A stretch of DNA of 64,000 nucleotides from Citrobacter amalonaticus (GCF_018252635.1 NZ_JAGTXM010000003.1:372001-436000), one strand, 5' to 3'. Counted from the stretch's first letter, positions 15,850 to 23,720 are shown. Notes: generated by a model not told the origin, from the sequence alone. Numbers and translations are program-made.

Positions 15850-17266
15850 ATTCACCTGAGAGTATTGTAATCACGCCTTGATAATCGACCTCTATTAGCC
15901 CATCGCGGATCAGTTTCTCCAGCCATTTGTGAAAGGATTTTCTAGCTTTCTCTCCCATCATGGCCTCCATATCATCACGCAAAACAGCTTTGTTGCATGT
16001 TTCTCCTTTTGCTTTTCTGCTACGAATACTCTGCCAGAGTGCTGCATGATTGCCCGTCAGATTCTTAATCTCCGCCAGTTCAGGGTCCAACTCTCTTGCT
16101 TCACGTGGTATATCACGAACAACCAGCGACGAGACTATTTCACCATCGCGGTCGGTGAACAGTTCTACCGTACGCAAATCGAAAGCAGCTTGTTTGGGTT
16201 CTTCTGTATCTTTCATCTTGGTGCAGGTAAGAATTATTGCCCCACCTTCCCCCTCACGCCGAATGTTAAACTCTGCATCAAGTGCAGCCCTGAATGCGCT
16301 GGAGCCCCGGGCTCCCTTTGTATCATCCTTCCCAGAATGGTGGACCACTAGTAATGTGGCTCCGGTTTCACGCTTTATAACGTCGCAGCCTTCAATAAAC
16401 GCCCCCATATCCCGGGCATCATTCTCATCATTACCGCCAAAACAACGGGCCAGCGTATCTACGACGATCAGGCGTACCGGCTGTCCCGTTCGGGATTTCA
16501 CATCCTTTGCAGCTTTTATCATCTCTTCTGTTTCCTCACGACGCACCGGGAAGACGGGACGATTGACCAGAAAAAGATTATTCAGCTTCACATGATGCAA
16601 TTTCTCCCATGCTTTAATACGGCGTGGAACACCGATCCCCCCTTCTCCAACAACGTACATCACAGCACCTGGTGAGACAGATTTTCCAGCCCATTTAAAT
16701 CCTCCCGCAACATGGCAGGCCCAGGATACAGCTAGAAAACTTTTGTAAGATCCACTGGGACCGTAAATACTGCTCAGGCTGTTTGCAGGGAGATAACTTT
16801 TTAGCGTGTAATCTTGTTCTTGGTCATATCCATCAGATCCAACGCTCAGCGGCAAACTATGACGCATAGAATCCTCTAGTACAGAATCCTCAATCCGTTC
16901 GCGCAAACGTGAAAGATACTCTTTCCAGTTCTCCGGCTGGTGGTCGGGAATCCCCTTGTATAGCTTGGCATCTTGCACTCCTGCCCGCGCCAGCTTCTCG
17001 CCAATGGCGTTTATCAGTCTCGGTTCAATGTTCCCTGCCAGATATACACGAGCACTATGCCGCCCCTTATCAATAATTTGCAGGTTGTCCAGCTCAGCCA
17101 GTTGCTTTGGCCCCAGATAGATAGGAGGCGTGGTATCTTCTGCAATTTGCTTACCCAGGCCCTCTTCCCATCCCTTTGCATGAGCGTAAGCATCAGCCCC
17201 GGCAAAAATGATTGCCTCTGTAAATTTTTCCTTTGGCAAAAATTTTAAGTTCGGAGCACGTTTCAT
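15848..17266 (-). CDS. RepA-like AAA helicase/replication protein
   Basis: This 472-residue protein carries a RecA/RepA-type ATPase. Walker A is YGPSGSYKS near residue 170, Walker B is VRLIVVDTLARC near residue 272, and LLVVHHSGKDDTKGARGSSA is the sensor region. This matches the hexameric RepA helicases of plasmids and satellites. Residues 1-125 include EAIIFAGADAYAHAKGWEEG and VYLAGNIEPRLINAIG, which resemble a degenerate TOPRIM/primase part. The C terminus looks like a winged helix. It overlaps the upstream gene by four bases. It should drive autonomous replication of the excised island from the repeats at 15658-15849. Confidence 0.85.
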   Translation of the reverse strand: MKRAPNLKFLPKEKFTEAIIFAGADAYAHAKGWEEGLGKQIAEDTTPPIYLGPKQLAELDNLQIIDKGRHSARVYLAGNIEPRLINAIGEKLARAGVQDAKLYKGIPDHQPENWKEYLSRLRERIEDSVLEDSMRHSLPLSVGSDGYDQEQDYTLKSYLPANSLSSIYGPSGSYKSFLAVSWACHVAGGFKWAGKSVSPGAVMYVVGEGGIGVPRRIKAWEKLHHVKLNNLFLVNRPVFPVRREETEEMIKAAKDVKSRTGQPVRLIVVDTLARCFGGNDENDARDMGAFIEGCDVIKRETGATLLVVHHSGKDDTKGARGSSAFRAALDAEFNIRREGEGGAIILTCTKMKDTEEPKQAAFDLRTVELFTDRDGEIVSSLVVRDIPREARELDPELAEIKNLTGNHAALWQSIRSRKAKGETCNKAVLRDDMEAMMGEKARKSFHKWLEKLIRDGLIEVDYQGVITILSGE

Positions 17267-17562
17267 TTGCCCGCTCTCTTAGCAGCAATTAAAGCCCGCA
17301 AATACTGAATTTTTTCTGCTGTGTTATTCGACTTGTACCATTCGCTGAACGTCTGCCGTTTTACCGGACTGAACTCCCTTTCAAATCGTTCGACCGGGAA
17401 AACACACTCTCCGGAATAACCCTCCCTGATATACGTAATCCGGTTATCAGTAACCATTTTCACCTTTACCCGTTCGCCCCGGTTATCCTTGAAAATATCG
17501 CCCGGAAGGATTTCAGGCCGAGTCTGGCCACCAGCAGTTAAGCTGTTAATTTTCTTTTTCAT
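17263..17562 (-). CDS. DUF4222-like phage protein
   Basis: The 99-residue protein contains PGDIFKDNRGERVKVKMVTD and ITYIREGYSGECVFPVERF, which I recognise as a small phage family (DUF4222, from memory). It may be a nucleic-acid-binding beta-barrel, as the pattern suggests an SH3-like fold. It overlaps the rep gene by four bases. Its first codons encode NSLTAGGQ, and the DNA there repeats a motif found again at 18334-18344. Confidence 0.65.
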   Translation of the reverse strand: MKKKINSLTAGGQTRPEILPGDIFKDNRGERVKVKMVTDNRITYIREGYSGECVFPVERFEREFSPVKRQTFSEWYKSNNTAEKIQYLRALIAAKRAGK

Positions 17563-17566
17563 GGCG

Positions 17567-17767
17567 TTAGTCCTTTTTGACTGGCGTTACGCGATAACCG
17601 GCGCGTTCGAGAATGTGATCAAAGAGTACTGGTGTACCGATAATTTCATCCGGACGTAATACCGTATCTCCTTTAACTAAGCCGTTTTCAACATAAAGCA
17701 AAATACGACCGGAAAAATTAGGGGAGACATGCAGTGAGACGTTCAGCATCGGAATTTGACTATCCAT
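17567..17767 (-). CDS. small island protein, unknown function
   Basis: This 66-residue protein, MDSQIPMLNVSLHVSPNF.., has alternating hydrophobic residues suggesting a small beta-rich fold. It lies between the Icd-like and DUF4222-like genes, overlapping the former by eight bases, in the leftward early operon. I do not recognise the family, but similar short genes are usual in P4- and PICI-type early regions. Confidence 0.55.
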   Translation of the reverse strand: MDSQIPMLNVSLHVSPNFSGRILLYVENGLVKGDTVLRPDEIIGTPVLFDHILERAGYRVTPVKKD

Positions 17768-18002
17768 GAACCCCTCCCATCACATTCAATTCATAAGCAC
17801 CGCTGGCGTACTGGAACAGAGAGCATTCAGAGCGAATCTTTGCGGCAAAAGTCAGATCCCAGCGGGAATACCATTCTCTGGCTTCTTTCTCCGTGTCGGC
17901 GGCGATGCGGATCACTACGGGTGTGCAAGTCTGGCCCTTCGGTATACCGAGGAATAGCCATGTAAATTTGGGGTGAGTTTGGGTATGCTGTGTTCCAGCC
18001 AT
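17760..18002 (-). CDS. Icd-like (host cell division inhibitor-like) protein
   Basis: The 80-residue protein from MAGTQHTQTHPKFTWLFLGI matches the pattern of Icd-like proteins of P1 and P4-type elements. That pattern is an N-terminal FTWLFL motif, then an IxIxAxTEKEAREW segment and LTFAAKI. Family members are named after P1 Icd; a division-blocking role here is not shown. The start has GGAG eight bases upstream. The frame stays open to 18476, antisense to the RHH gene, so a longer product cannot be excluded. It is divergent from the RHH gene across a large palindrome. Confidence 0.65.
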   Translation of the reverse strand: MAGTQHTQTHPKFTWLFLGIPKGQTCTPVVIRIAADTEKEAREWYSRWDLTFAAKIRSECSLFQYASGAYELNVMGGVHG

Positions 18003-18095
18003 AGTCGTTACTCCAATTAACGGTTTGTGGTCAGACGCCCTGTATGTGTTCCTAGCACTACGGGGCGTTGTTTTTATAGACTCACACATGTTAGT

Positions 18096-18138
18096 GTATA
18101 TGCCTATTTGAGTTAACCATAAACCTATAGGCATATAC
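18096..18138. promoter_or_regulatory. 12-bp inverted repeat operator between Icd-like and RHH genes
   Basis: GTATATGCCTAT (18096-18107) and ATAGGCATATAC (18127-18138) are perfect inverted arms, 19 bases apart. The right arm touches the ATG of the ribbon-helix-helix gene at 18139. Two protein dimers could bind, repressing both divergent genes. Confidence 0.7.
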
Positions 18139-18327
18139 ATGTCAATATCTCGAGATAAACAGCCTAAGGGTGGCGGCAAGTCACCAATGCTACCAATCCG
18201 CATTCCTGCTGAATTACGCAAGCAATTTGATGAGCTAGCACAAGCTGAGAACACCAGTACCAGTAACTGGCTGAAGGAGTTAGGTAGAGCGGAATTGCGC
18301 CGACAGGGCATCGAACCAAAAGGCTGA
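18139..18327 (+). CDS. ribbon-helix-helix (CopG/Arc-type) regulator
   Basis: The 62-residue protein has the strand-helix-helix pattern LPIRIPAELRKQFDELAQ.. STSNWLKELGRAELRR typical of MetJ/Arc/CopG repressors. It is the only rightward gene in the early region and faces the leftward Icd-like operon. A palindrome reaches its start codon, so it probably controls itself and the early operon. No ribosome-binding site fits between the palindrome and the ATG, which suggests weak or leaderless translation. In PICIs such a repressor would be the target of a helper-phage inducer (inference). Confidence 0.75.
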   Translation: MSISRDKQPKGGGKSPMLPIRIPAELRKQFDELAQAENTSTSNWLKELGRAELRRQGIEPKG

Positions 18328-18435
18328 TTTTGACCACCAGCAGTAAGCCTGGTAATCTGTCCATGATTTATTTTCGTTTGATTACACTGGCGGCCCGGCA
18401 TGGCCGCCTTTGTTTTATTTGCCATATCCAGCCCC

Positions 18436-18642
18436 TTAAACCGTCTGCGTTCTGCGGGTGGAATCCAGATAAGCATCCAGATCAGACTTGAAGTAAATGA
18501 CCTTCCGACCGACCTTATGAAAGGGAATTTTTACCTTGCCAGTATGCGCCCAGTTTGCCAGCGTCTGTGGGTTCACACCAAGATGAGCTGCGGCCTCATT
18601 ACGAGTGAGTCTTTTAGAATAATTCGATTCAACCAAATGCAT
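18436..18642 (-). CDS. AlpA-like excisionase/regulator
   Basis: This 68-residue protein is a single MerR-like winged helix-turn-helix: RLTRNEAAAHLGVNPQTLAN, then KIPFHKVGRKVIYFKSDLDAYL. This is the AlpA/excisionase (HTH_17) form. AlpA proteins of Gram-negative PICIs and P4 activate or assist excision. It heads the leftward early genes, upstream of the Icd-like gene. Confidence 0.85.
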   Translation of the reverse strand: MHLVESNYSKRLTRNEAAAHLGVNPQTLANWAHTGKVKIPFHKVGRKVIYFKSDLDAYLDSTRRTQTV

Positions 18643-18733
18643 AAGTAGCTCCGTGTATTATTGGTTCACTCTAATGTTTTGATTTTTCGCCAATAAGGTG
18701 AGAAGCAAATATTCAGGATGGAAAGCTACTTAT

Positions 18734-18762
18734 GGGGAGGGGTATCAGCTATTCCCCCTCCC
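18734..18762. terminator. G/C-rich hairpin between excisionase and the gene at 18780
   Basis: GGGGAGGGG and CCCCCTCCC pair around a short loop and are followed by TATTTT on the plus strand. It lies in the 137-base gap and probably insulates the int operon from the early operon. Confidence 0.5.
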
Positions 18763-18779
18763 TATTTTGTAATCTAGCG

Positions 18780-19394
18780 CTATGCGTAATCCGGTGGAAA
18801 AACCAAATCAGAATTAATGTATTTCTTAGGTTTAGGAGGTAATAACTTTTCTTTTTTTATCCAGCTATCTACCGTTCCTTCATCAACTCGTCCCTCATAA
18901 CGGTTCATCAACTTTGCGATCATTTTCTTTTTAGATAAAGCGGGATTACTCTCCCAGGTAACTTTCATAATCGCCACAATTTCATCATGCAAATGATGCC
19001 GGTGCCCTGAAGCTGCATCACTTCTATTTTTTTTAACAGCACCGTCAATAATGTGATTAATATAAATATCCGATAACGCTACGCATCGCCCAAACCTATC
19101 AGCCAAAGCGCCTAACTCTTTGGCGAGGTCTGTATATCCAAGTACAGCCAAAACATTCACAGCCTTAACCAACACATTTTCATCATCCGATAATGGTCTG
19201 GTTTTCTCTTCCATCTGCATTTCGGAAAGGCTACTCGCTATCCACTTTTTTTCTCTGATAGTTTTTCCAGCTAATTCTTTTTCAATAAATTTTACATGCT
19301 CATCTGCATTTTCCGAAGAATAGCTTTTTGCCAATTTTTGAAATGCAAGCATACTGGCCACATGCTCGGCATCCACTCGTTTTAAATAACTCAT
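18780..19394 (-). CDS. island protein co-transcribed with the integrase, unknown function
   Basis: This 204-residue protein is mostly helical and charged. Its stop-proximal part (DEIVAIMKVTWESNPALSKK, then MIAKLMNRYEGRVDEGTVDSWIKKEKL) looks like a helix-turn-helix fold. The start overlaps the integrase stop by four bases, so the two are translated together. No known family is recognised. A DNA-binding helper of integration or a regulator is plausible but inferred from pattern only. Confidence 0.6.
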   Translation of the reverse strand: MSYLKRVDAEHVASMLAFQKLAKSYSSENADEHVKFIEKELAGKTIREKKWIASSLSEMQMEEKTRPLSDDENVLVKAVNVLAVLGYTDLAKELGALADRFGRCVALSDIYINHIIDGAVKKNRSDAASGHRHHLHDEIVAIMKVTWESNPALSKKKMIAKLMNRYEGRVDEGTVDSWIKKEKLLPPKPKKYINSDLVFPPDYA

Positions 19395-20815
19395 TTCTTA
19401 ACCTGCATATGATTTTGGCTTAGTATTTCAAAAAGCATCTTACGCTTCTCATCATCAGTCAAATTGCCTAACGCAGACAATAATTGTGCATCGATGGCTT
19501 TCTTGCTTTTCACAAGCCCGGCATGTTCTAGGATGGCCCGTTCAATTCGGGTAGCTGGCTCGAGTAGTTCATCAGCACCAAAATGAAGATAGCCCTGAGT
19601 AACATCTGCACTACGCATCGTTCGGTGGTTCATCAGTCGTTTGAGGATATAACTACCAACGCCCACCAGCTCGGCGACAGTACCGAAAGTACGGCGGGCA
19701 TCGTGCCATTTGAATGGGATTGGCTGGAGCAAATCAGGATTGGGGTCTGGGACTGTGGCGGCACTGATTCGATCAATTACATGGCGATATTCTTTAATGA
19801 CTCCTTTAACTCCAGGAAACACTAAAGCCTCATTTCCGTTTTTCATTTTCAGTCGGCGCCGGAACAGATTCAGCAGAGTTTCAGTGATAGGCAGCTCGAG
19901 CGGATCGCCATTCTTGGTGGTATCTATCCAGAAATAACGACCGCCAATATTCACCCGATTCCAGGTTAGTTCAAATATTTCAGATTTACGCAGCCCGGTG
20001 AACATCGACATTTCTACAGCGTCACATATTGCGGCAGCTACATCGTCTCGTCCTTCTTCGGCCTTATCACGAACTACAGCGACGGCATTTAACCAACGAG
20101 CAAAGTCATGGGTGCGGATGCGCTCTGTCTTTCTGATCGTGCCATGCCACTGACGCTTTGTACTCAGCACCAATGTTGGCGGGTCAGGTAACAGCGTTCT
20201 CCCTTCTTCATCACGATAATGATCATGTGCGAAACGATATACGGCGCGTAGAGCTCTGGCCCACAGGTCAGCCTGAGCTTTGCTACCGCTTCCTACCCCA
20301 GCCCTGAGCGTTTCTTTATCAGCGCCAAACCAGACTGAACCATCAGTTACTGCTTTGTGACGATGCTCAACACGATCACGCGAAATAGTAGCGAGGGACT
20401 GTTTCATCCAGTCGCCGGAGTAATTTTGCAAGATAGCGCGATATTGCTTTTCGGTTGTGGGTTTAAGGCGGTGGCCACGGTTCTTAATATAGGCATCCAG
20501 CGCATCAGCAAGCGTGACAGATGCCTTCTCATTGACACGCTTTTCCACATTAGGATTTTTCCCGGTGGTCGCTACGTCACCCAACATTTCGAGTGCCTTT
20601 GCCCTGGCATTATCAATAGTAAGATCCGGAAAACGGCCCAGCGTGGCCCGGATGAATTTTCCATTTCTCTTACGTGAGATACAGAAGCTTTTCACACCAC
20701 TGGTACCAATACGGATGCGCAGGCCATTAACGATGGTATCGCCGTACTCAACCTGGCCACGTTCGGCAGGTGGGAGGTTTTCGAGCTTAGTTTTCGTAAA
20801 TTTGAATGTTTCCAC
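19391..20815 (-). CDS. tyrosine integrase (P4-like)
   Basis: This 474-residue recombinase has the catalytic set R276 (TGLRKSE), K301, H371-x-x-R374 (WHDARR), H397 (LMNHRT) and Y409 (QGYLH). The N-terminal DUF4102-like arm-binding domain (LRIRIGTSGVKSFCISRKRN) is the P4 type. I chose the GTG at 20815, which has GGAG five bases upstream; a GTG two codons earlier is also in frame. It lies 180 bases from attR, with the TAGGATACC arm sites in between, so integrase may also repress its own promoter. Confidence 0.94.
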   Translation of the reverse strand: METFKFTKTKLENLPPAERGQVEYGDTIVNGLRIRIGTSGVKSFCISRKRNGKFIRATLGRFPDLTIDNARAKALEMLGDVATTGKNPNVEKRVNEKASVTLADALDAYIKNRGHRLKPTTEKQYRAILQNYSGDWMKQSLATISRDRVEHRHKAVTDGSVWFGADKETLRAGVGSGSKAQADLWARALRAVYRFAHDHYRDEEGRTLLPDPPTLVLSTKRQWHGTIRKTERIRTHDFARWLNAVAVVRDKAEEGRDDVAAAICDAVEMSMFTGLRKSEIFELTWNRVNIGGRYFWIDTTKNGDPLELPITETLLNLFRRRLKMKNGNEALVFPGVKGVIKEYRHVIDRISAATVPDPNPDLLQPIPFKWHDARRTFGTVAELVGVGSYILKRLMNHRTMRSADVTQGYLHFGADELLEPATRIERAILEHAGLVKSKKAIDAQLLSALGNLTDDEKRKMLFEILSQNHMQVKK

Positions 20816-20867
20816 AAACACTCCACACCAAGCGATCGGGGTATCCTGAAAATCGCTTGTTTTGCTC

Positions 20868-20887
20868 TAGGATACCTATAGGATACC
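20868..20887 (+). promoter_or_regulatory. putative integrase arm-type sites (right)
   Basis: TAGGATACC occurs at 20868-20876 and 20879-20887, again 11 bases apart, matching the left pair at 5334-5353. An inverted copy GGTATCCT lies at 20840-20847. They sit between the int start and the attR core. Confidence 0.65.
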
Positions 20888-20994
20888 GCAAAGGAGTATT
20901 TTAGAGTATTTCTGGTTATTTATACAGTACTTTAATATCAATTAAGTTAATGAAAATTATAGATAAGTACTTTAAGGTAAGAAGTTGCATTCTA

Positions 20995-21040
20995 ACTCAT
21001 AATCGCTTGGTCGCTGGTTCAAGTCCAGCAGGGGCCACCA
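20995..21040 (+). repeat. attR (46-bp core)
   Basis: This is an exact copy of ileX bases 5245-5290. It is only the 3' part of a tRNA (no D arm or 5' acceptor strand), so it is not a second tRNA gene. It forms the right end of island 1 and the left end of island 2. Confidence 0.93.
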
Positions 21041-21419
21041 GATATAGCAAGGGCTGGCGGAAAGCCGATCGCCAGCCCCAAATCCTCCAGGATATTTTGA
21101 AACGGTAACTATAGTGATTAATGGTTAATTTATGACCGGTCATAGGTTACGCCGCACTTTCTGCTACAAACTCAAACAACTTTTTCCATCACCATTTCTT
21201 CCGCACAAAGTATGCAGAAAAAAGCGCGCTTTGGATACGTACCTGTTTCCCGTTCTAAAGACTGGTATTTATCACCATAATCTCACCATTGGCGAGGTTA
21301 GTCACCGATGAAGCGCGGCCTTTTTGTTTTCGCCAGTTGGGGCTTTTCTTCAGACTGAGGGAAAGGGGGGGTCGCCATATACCTCTTATTCCGTCAAGAA
21401 CAGTCCGAATTTTTGTGCT
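21041..21419. other. non-coding or decayed stretch at the left of island 2
   Basis: No supported gene. GGGCTGGCG..CGCCAGCCC (21052-21078) is a terminator-like hairpin just after the att core. TATGACCGGTCATA (21131-21144) is a perfect palindrome. The right end should hold the missing 3' part of the hcp fragment but no alignable sequence is visible. Confidence 0.5.
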
Positions 21420-21629
21420 CTATCTTCGGCGCGGCTCTGGCTTTTTCCAGTGGTACTCCGGGGATCTAAGTACCCGCATTCCGGTGATCTTGCCCGTATT
21501 ATTGTCGGTAGGCAGGAACAAGCCGTGAGCGAACCCGAGCACCTCTATGCTTCCCTCGCGATCCCTTACATCAACACCGCCTTTAATATCCGCGCCGCCG
21601 TCGTCTTTAAGCCATAAATAAGCCGACAT
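21420..21629 (-). pseudogene. hcp fragment (type VI secretion tube protein), 3' part lost
   Basis: The minus-strand frame begins MSAYLWLKDDGGADIKG and continues VDVRDREGSIEVLGFAHG, then TDNNTGKITG, the N-terminal third of enterobacterial Hcp (about 160 residues when complete). After residue ~55 the sequence departs from Hcp and stops at 69 residues, so the gene is truncated or frameshifted. Orphan hcp genes commonly travel with effector genes. It faces away from the effector pair, across 690 bases of AT-rich DNA. Confidence 0.75.
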
Positions 21630-21635
21630 AACCAT

Positions 21636-22319
21636 TTTATTAATTCGATTTAGTTGAAAAACAAACCAAACCTTACAGCTACTGAATTTGACAAAATGTA
21701 ATTTTTTATAAGCCCAGTAACCTCGATAAATTATTACTATGAATAATTCATATAAATAATTGCACTCAATCTATTAAGGGGGCATGGAATCGCCAGGCGC
21801 GCCAGCATAGCAGATGGCCACCCCATCAAATTTTCACACCCGCGAAATTAAAAAAGCAGGCTGACTCGATGGGCTGGCGGCGCGTCGGATGATGAACAAA
21901 AAAATAAACAACTCACCATCATTGAAAATTCACCACATTAAATAACAATAAGTTAAGTCGATGATGATGATACCAATGAAATGCAAAAACCAGTCGTTTT
22001 CCGTGCGTGCGCCGCCTCGTGGATGGGCGATACCCCGGAGTACCTTTAGTAATTTAGTGGCTCAACTTGAGCCGCTATTACCGTAGCGGCGTCAATTCCC
22101 GCATCATAGGCATAACACTTCGATAGCCGTTGCCTGTGAGCGCGGCATTTTTTCTTCCATATGAAACATAGATAAAAATAACAATAAATAATACTGTTAA
22201 AAAATATATAAAATAAATTGATACTGGTTAACCTGAATTCACTATTTATTACAAAAGTGAATAGCACTTCGGTGTAATGTTTCTTTGTAAATTATCCAAA
22301 TTATTAACAAGGAGGTGTT
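21636..22319. other. AT-rich intergenic stretch between hcp fragment and effector
   Basis: No supported gene in 684 bases. It is strongly AT-rich (for example 22150-22220) with a GC patch at 21780-21890. A 73-residue frame on the minus strand lacks a ribosome-binding site and looks accidental. The promoter of the effector operon should lie here. Confidence 0.5.
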
Positions 22320-22682
22320 ATGTCATGGGATAAACATGAGGCAGTGTCATATGCCAGAAGACACGCACACCAGCAAAGTACCGGTTATTGCGCCCGGGCT
22401 GTTGCAGCAGCCATCCGGGCAGGGGGTTTGAAAATTAATGGTGCCGATGCCAAAGATTTTTGGCGTTCTCTTGAGAGCGCGGGTTTCGTCAAAGTTTATG
22501 GAACACTCATTGAAGGCGATGTGGCGGTTATAGATGCATTACCAGGTGAAGATCAACACGGGCACGCCTGCATCTACGATGGCTCGGGAACATGGTATTC
22601 AGATTTTAAACAAAGAACACTTTATCCCGGGCCGACATATCGCCAAATACAGCCAAAAATCACAATTTATCGGCACTACTAA
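22320..22682 (+). CDS. predicted peptidoglycan amidase effector (Tae/BPSL0067-like)
   Basis: The 120-residue protein has the layout of a small NlpC/P60-CHAP amidase. The catalytic Cys is C24 in TGYCARAVAAAI, the strand motif GDVAVID is at 66-72, and the His is H82 in HGHACIYDG. This matches the BPSL0067 family, which I recall as related to the type VI amidase effector Tae2. Such effectors cut peptide cross-links after delivery into a rival periplasm. No signal peptide is present, as expected for type VI cargo. AAGGAGG precedes the ATG. The next gene, one base on, encodes a secreted partner, and an hcp fragment is nearby. Confidence 0.8.
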   Translation: MSWDKHEAVSYARRHAHQQSTGYCARAVAAAIRAGGLKINGADAKDFWRSLESAGFVKVYGTLIEGDVAVIDALPGEDQHGHACIYDGSGTWYSDFKQRTLYPGPTYRQIQPKITIYRHY

Positions 22683-22683
22683 T

Positions 22684-23130
22684 ATGAAAAAAGCCCTATC
22701 CCTTTTATTGCTATACGCGAGCTTCGCATTGGCTAACCAGAGCGATCCTGTACAACAAGCTGTTAAATTCAACAGATGGTATGTCAACCAAATCAACAAT
22801 GACGCCTTTCCAATTACTGATAGCCAAGAAATTGATAAATACGTCACTGAATCAACCATGAAAAAACTTCGCCGGACACAAGATCCTCGTTATGCCGATG
22901 AAGTTTTTTACAACGCAGATATTTTTTTAAAAGCGCAGTATGTTGGCGATGACTGGCCCAACAATGTGAATGCAATAGCCGGAGACAAAGATCCGATATG
23001 CTTTAACGTGTATATCGCCTTCGGGAAAAAGCAAGATCACATCGTCATTGATTGTATGATCATAGAAAATGGAGCCTGGAAAGTGCAATCGGTATCCCGT
23101 GTTGAGTTTTCGAGAAATATAAAAAATTAA
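22684..23130 (+). CDS. periplasmic immunity protein (DUF3828-like)
   Basis: This 148-residue protein has a clear Sec signal peptide (MKKALSLLLLYASFALA, cleaved near 17) and resembles the DUF3828 family in YVTESTMKKL, FLKAQYVGDDWPNNVNAI and GAWKVQSVSRVEF. It starts one base after the amidase stop, so the two are translated together. Export to the periplasm is where an amidase inhibitor must act to protect the producer. The assignment as immunity protein rests on this pairing; the family itself is not always an immunity family. Confidence 0.75.
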   Translation: MKKALSLLLLYASFALANQSDPVQQAVKFNRWYVNQINNDAFPITDSQEIDKYVTESTMKKLRRTQDPRYADEVFYNADIFLKAQYVGDDWPNNVNAIAGDKDPICFNVYIAFGKKQDHIVIDCMIIENGAWKVQSVSRVEFSRNIKN

Positions 23131-23239
23131 CAGGGCGACGGTCTGAAAGGGGTACGGTATATTAGCACATTCGCGTATATCCCAGTCAGTTCTCCGGAAA
23201 GCAAGAACCACCATGCTAACGTTTTTTGAGACTTAAGGG

Positions 23240-23720
23240 CTTAAAACTGGAGCCGACTTCAATCAATTTTCCCGTATGCTGATGAAATTGACCGTCGAAG
23301 CGGCGCTCAATGCGGAACTGACAGACCATCTCGGGCATGAGAAAAATGCACCTAAAACAGGCCAGACCCCCGTAATGGCTACTCACCAAAACGGTGTAGT
23401 GCGATGACGGCGAGATCGAACTGAACGCGCCACGTGATCGTGAAAATACCGTCGAACAGCAGCTGATTAAGATGTATCAGTCACGCATTATCCAGATGGA
23501 CAGCCAGATTTTACCCCTCTGTTCCAAAGGCATGACCACTCGTGAAATCGTCACCACCGTCAAATAGCTGTACGATGCAGAAGTGTCACCCACGCTGATA
23601 TCTAAGGTCACCGGTGCGGTAAAAGAGCACATTACTAAGTGGCAAAACCGGCAGTTGGATGCGCTGTATGCCATTGTTTATATGGACTGCCTAGACTGCA
23701 TTGTTGTAAAAGTTGGTCAT
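23240..23720 (+). pseudogene. remnant of an IS256-family transposase
   Basis: Three frames together give parts of an IS256-family (Mutator-like) transposase. RMLMKLTVEAALNAELTDHL is the first. After a frameshift near 23405 comes DGEIELNAPRDRENTVEQQL, then QSRIIQMDSQI. An in-frame TAG near 23565 is followed by LYDAEVSPTLISKVTGAV and LDALYAIVYMDC with the first catalytic Asp. The rest of the ~400-residue enzyme is missing. It is inactive and shows that the islet has decayed. Confidence 0.85.

Larger units (their letters stand above)
5245..21040. mobile_element. capsid-forming satellite island (cf-PICI-like) in ileX
   Basis: A 15.8-kb element is bounded by the 46-bp direct repeat. From right to left it has a tyrosine integrase, AlpA-like excisionase, RHH regulator, Icd-like gene, RepA-like helicase, then major capsid, prohead protease, portal, two connectors, HNH, TerS and TerL. 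It has no tail, tape-measure, holin, endolysin or tail-fibre gene. Encoding head and packaging functions but no tail is the defining feature of capsid-forming PICIs, satellites that borrow only the tails of helper phages (established for that family). A toxin-antitoxin-chaperone operon and a repeat-protein moron are cargo. A tail-deleted prophage is the alternative, but the compact order and exact att repeats argue against decay. Confidence 0.85.

Noticed and set aside
15579-15855. Two short overlapping frames on opposite strands
   Set aside because: They lie in the iteron-rich stretch, lack ribosome-binding sites and resemble no family; an origin is more likely.
20995-21040. Second tRNA-Ile gene at attR
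   Set aside because: Only the 3' 46 bases are present; the 5' acceptor strand and D arm are missing, so no tRNA can form.
21289-21617. Two plus-strand frames of 79 and 97 codons
   Set aside because: They are antisense to the hcp fragment, which has clear family similarity.
22046-22267. 73-codon minus-strand frame upstream of the effector
   Set aside because: AT-rich with no ribosome-binding site; the residue pattern reflects base composition.
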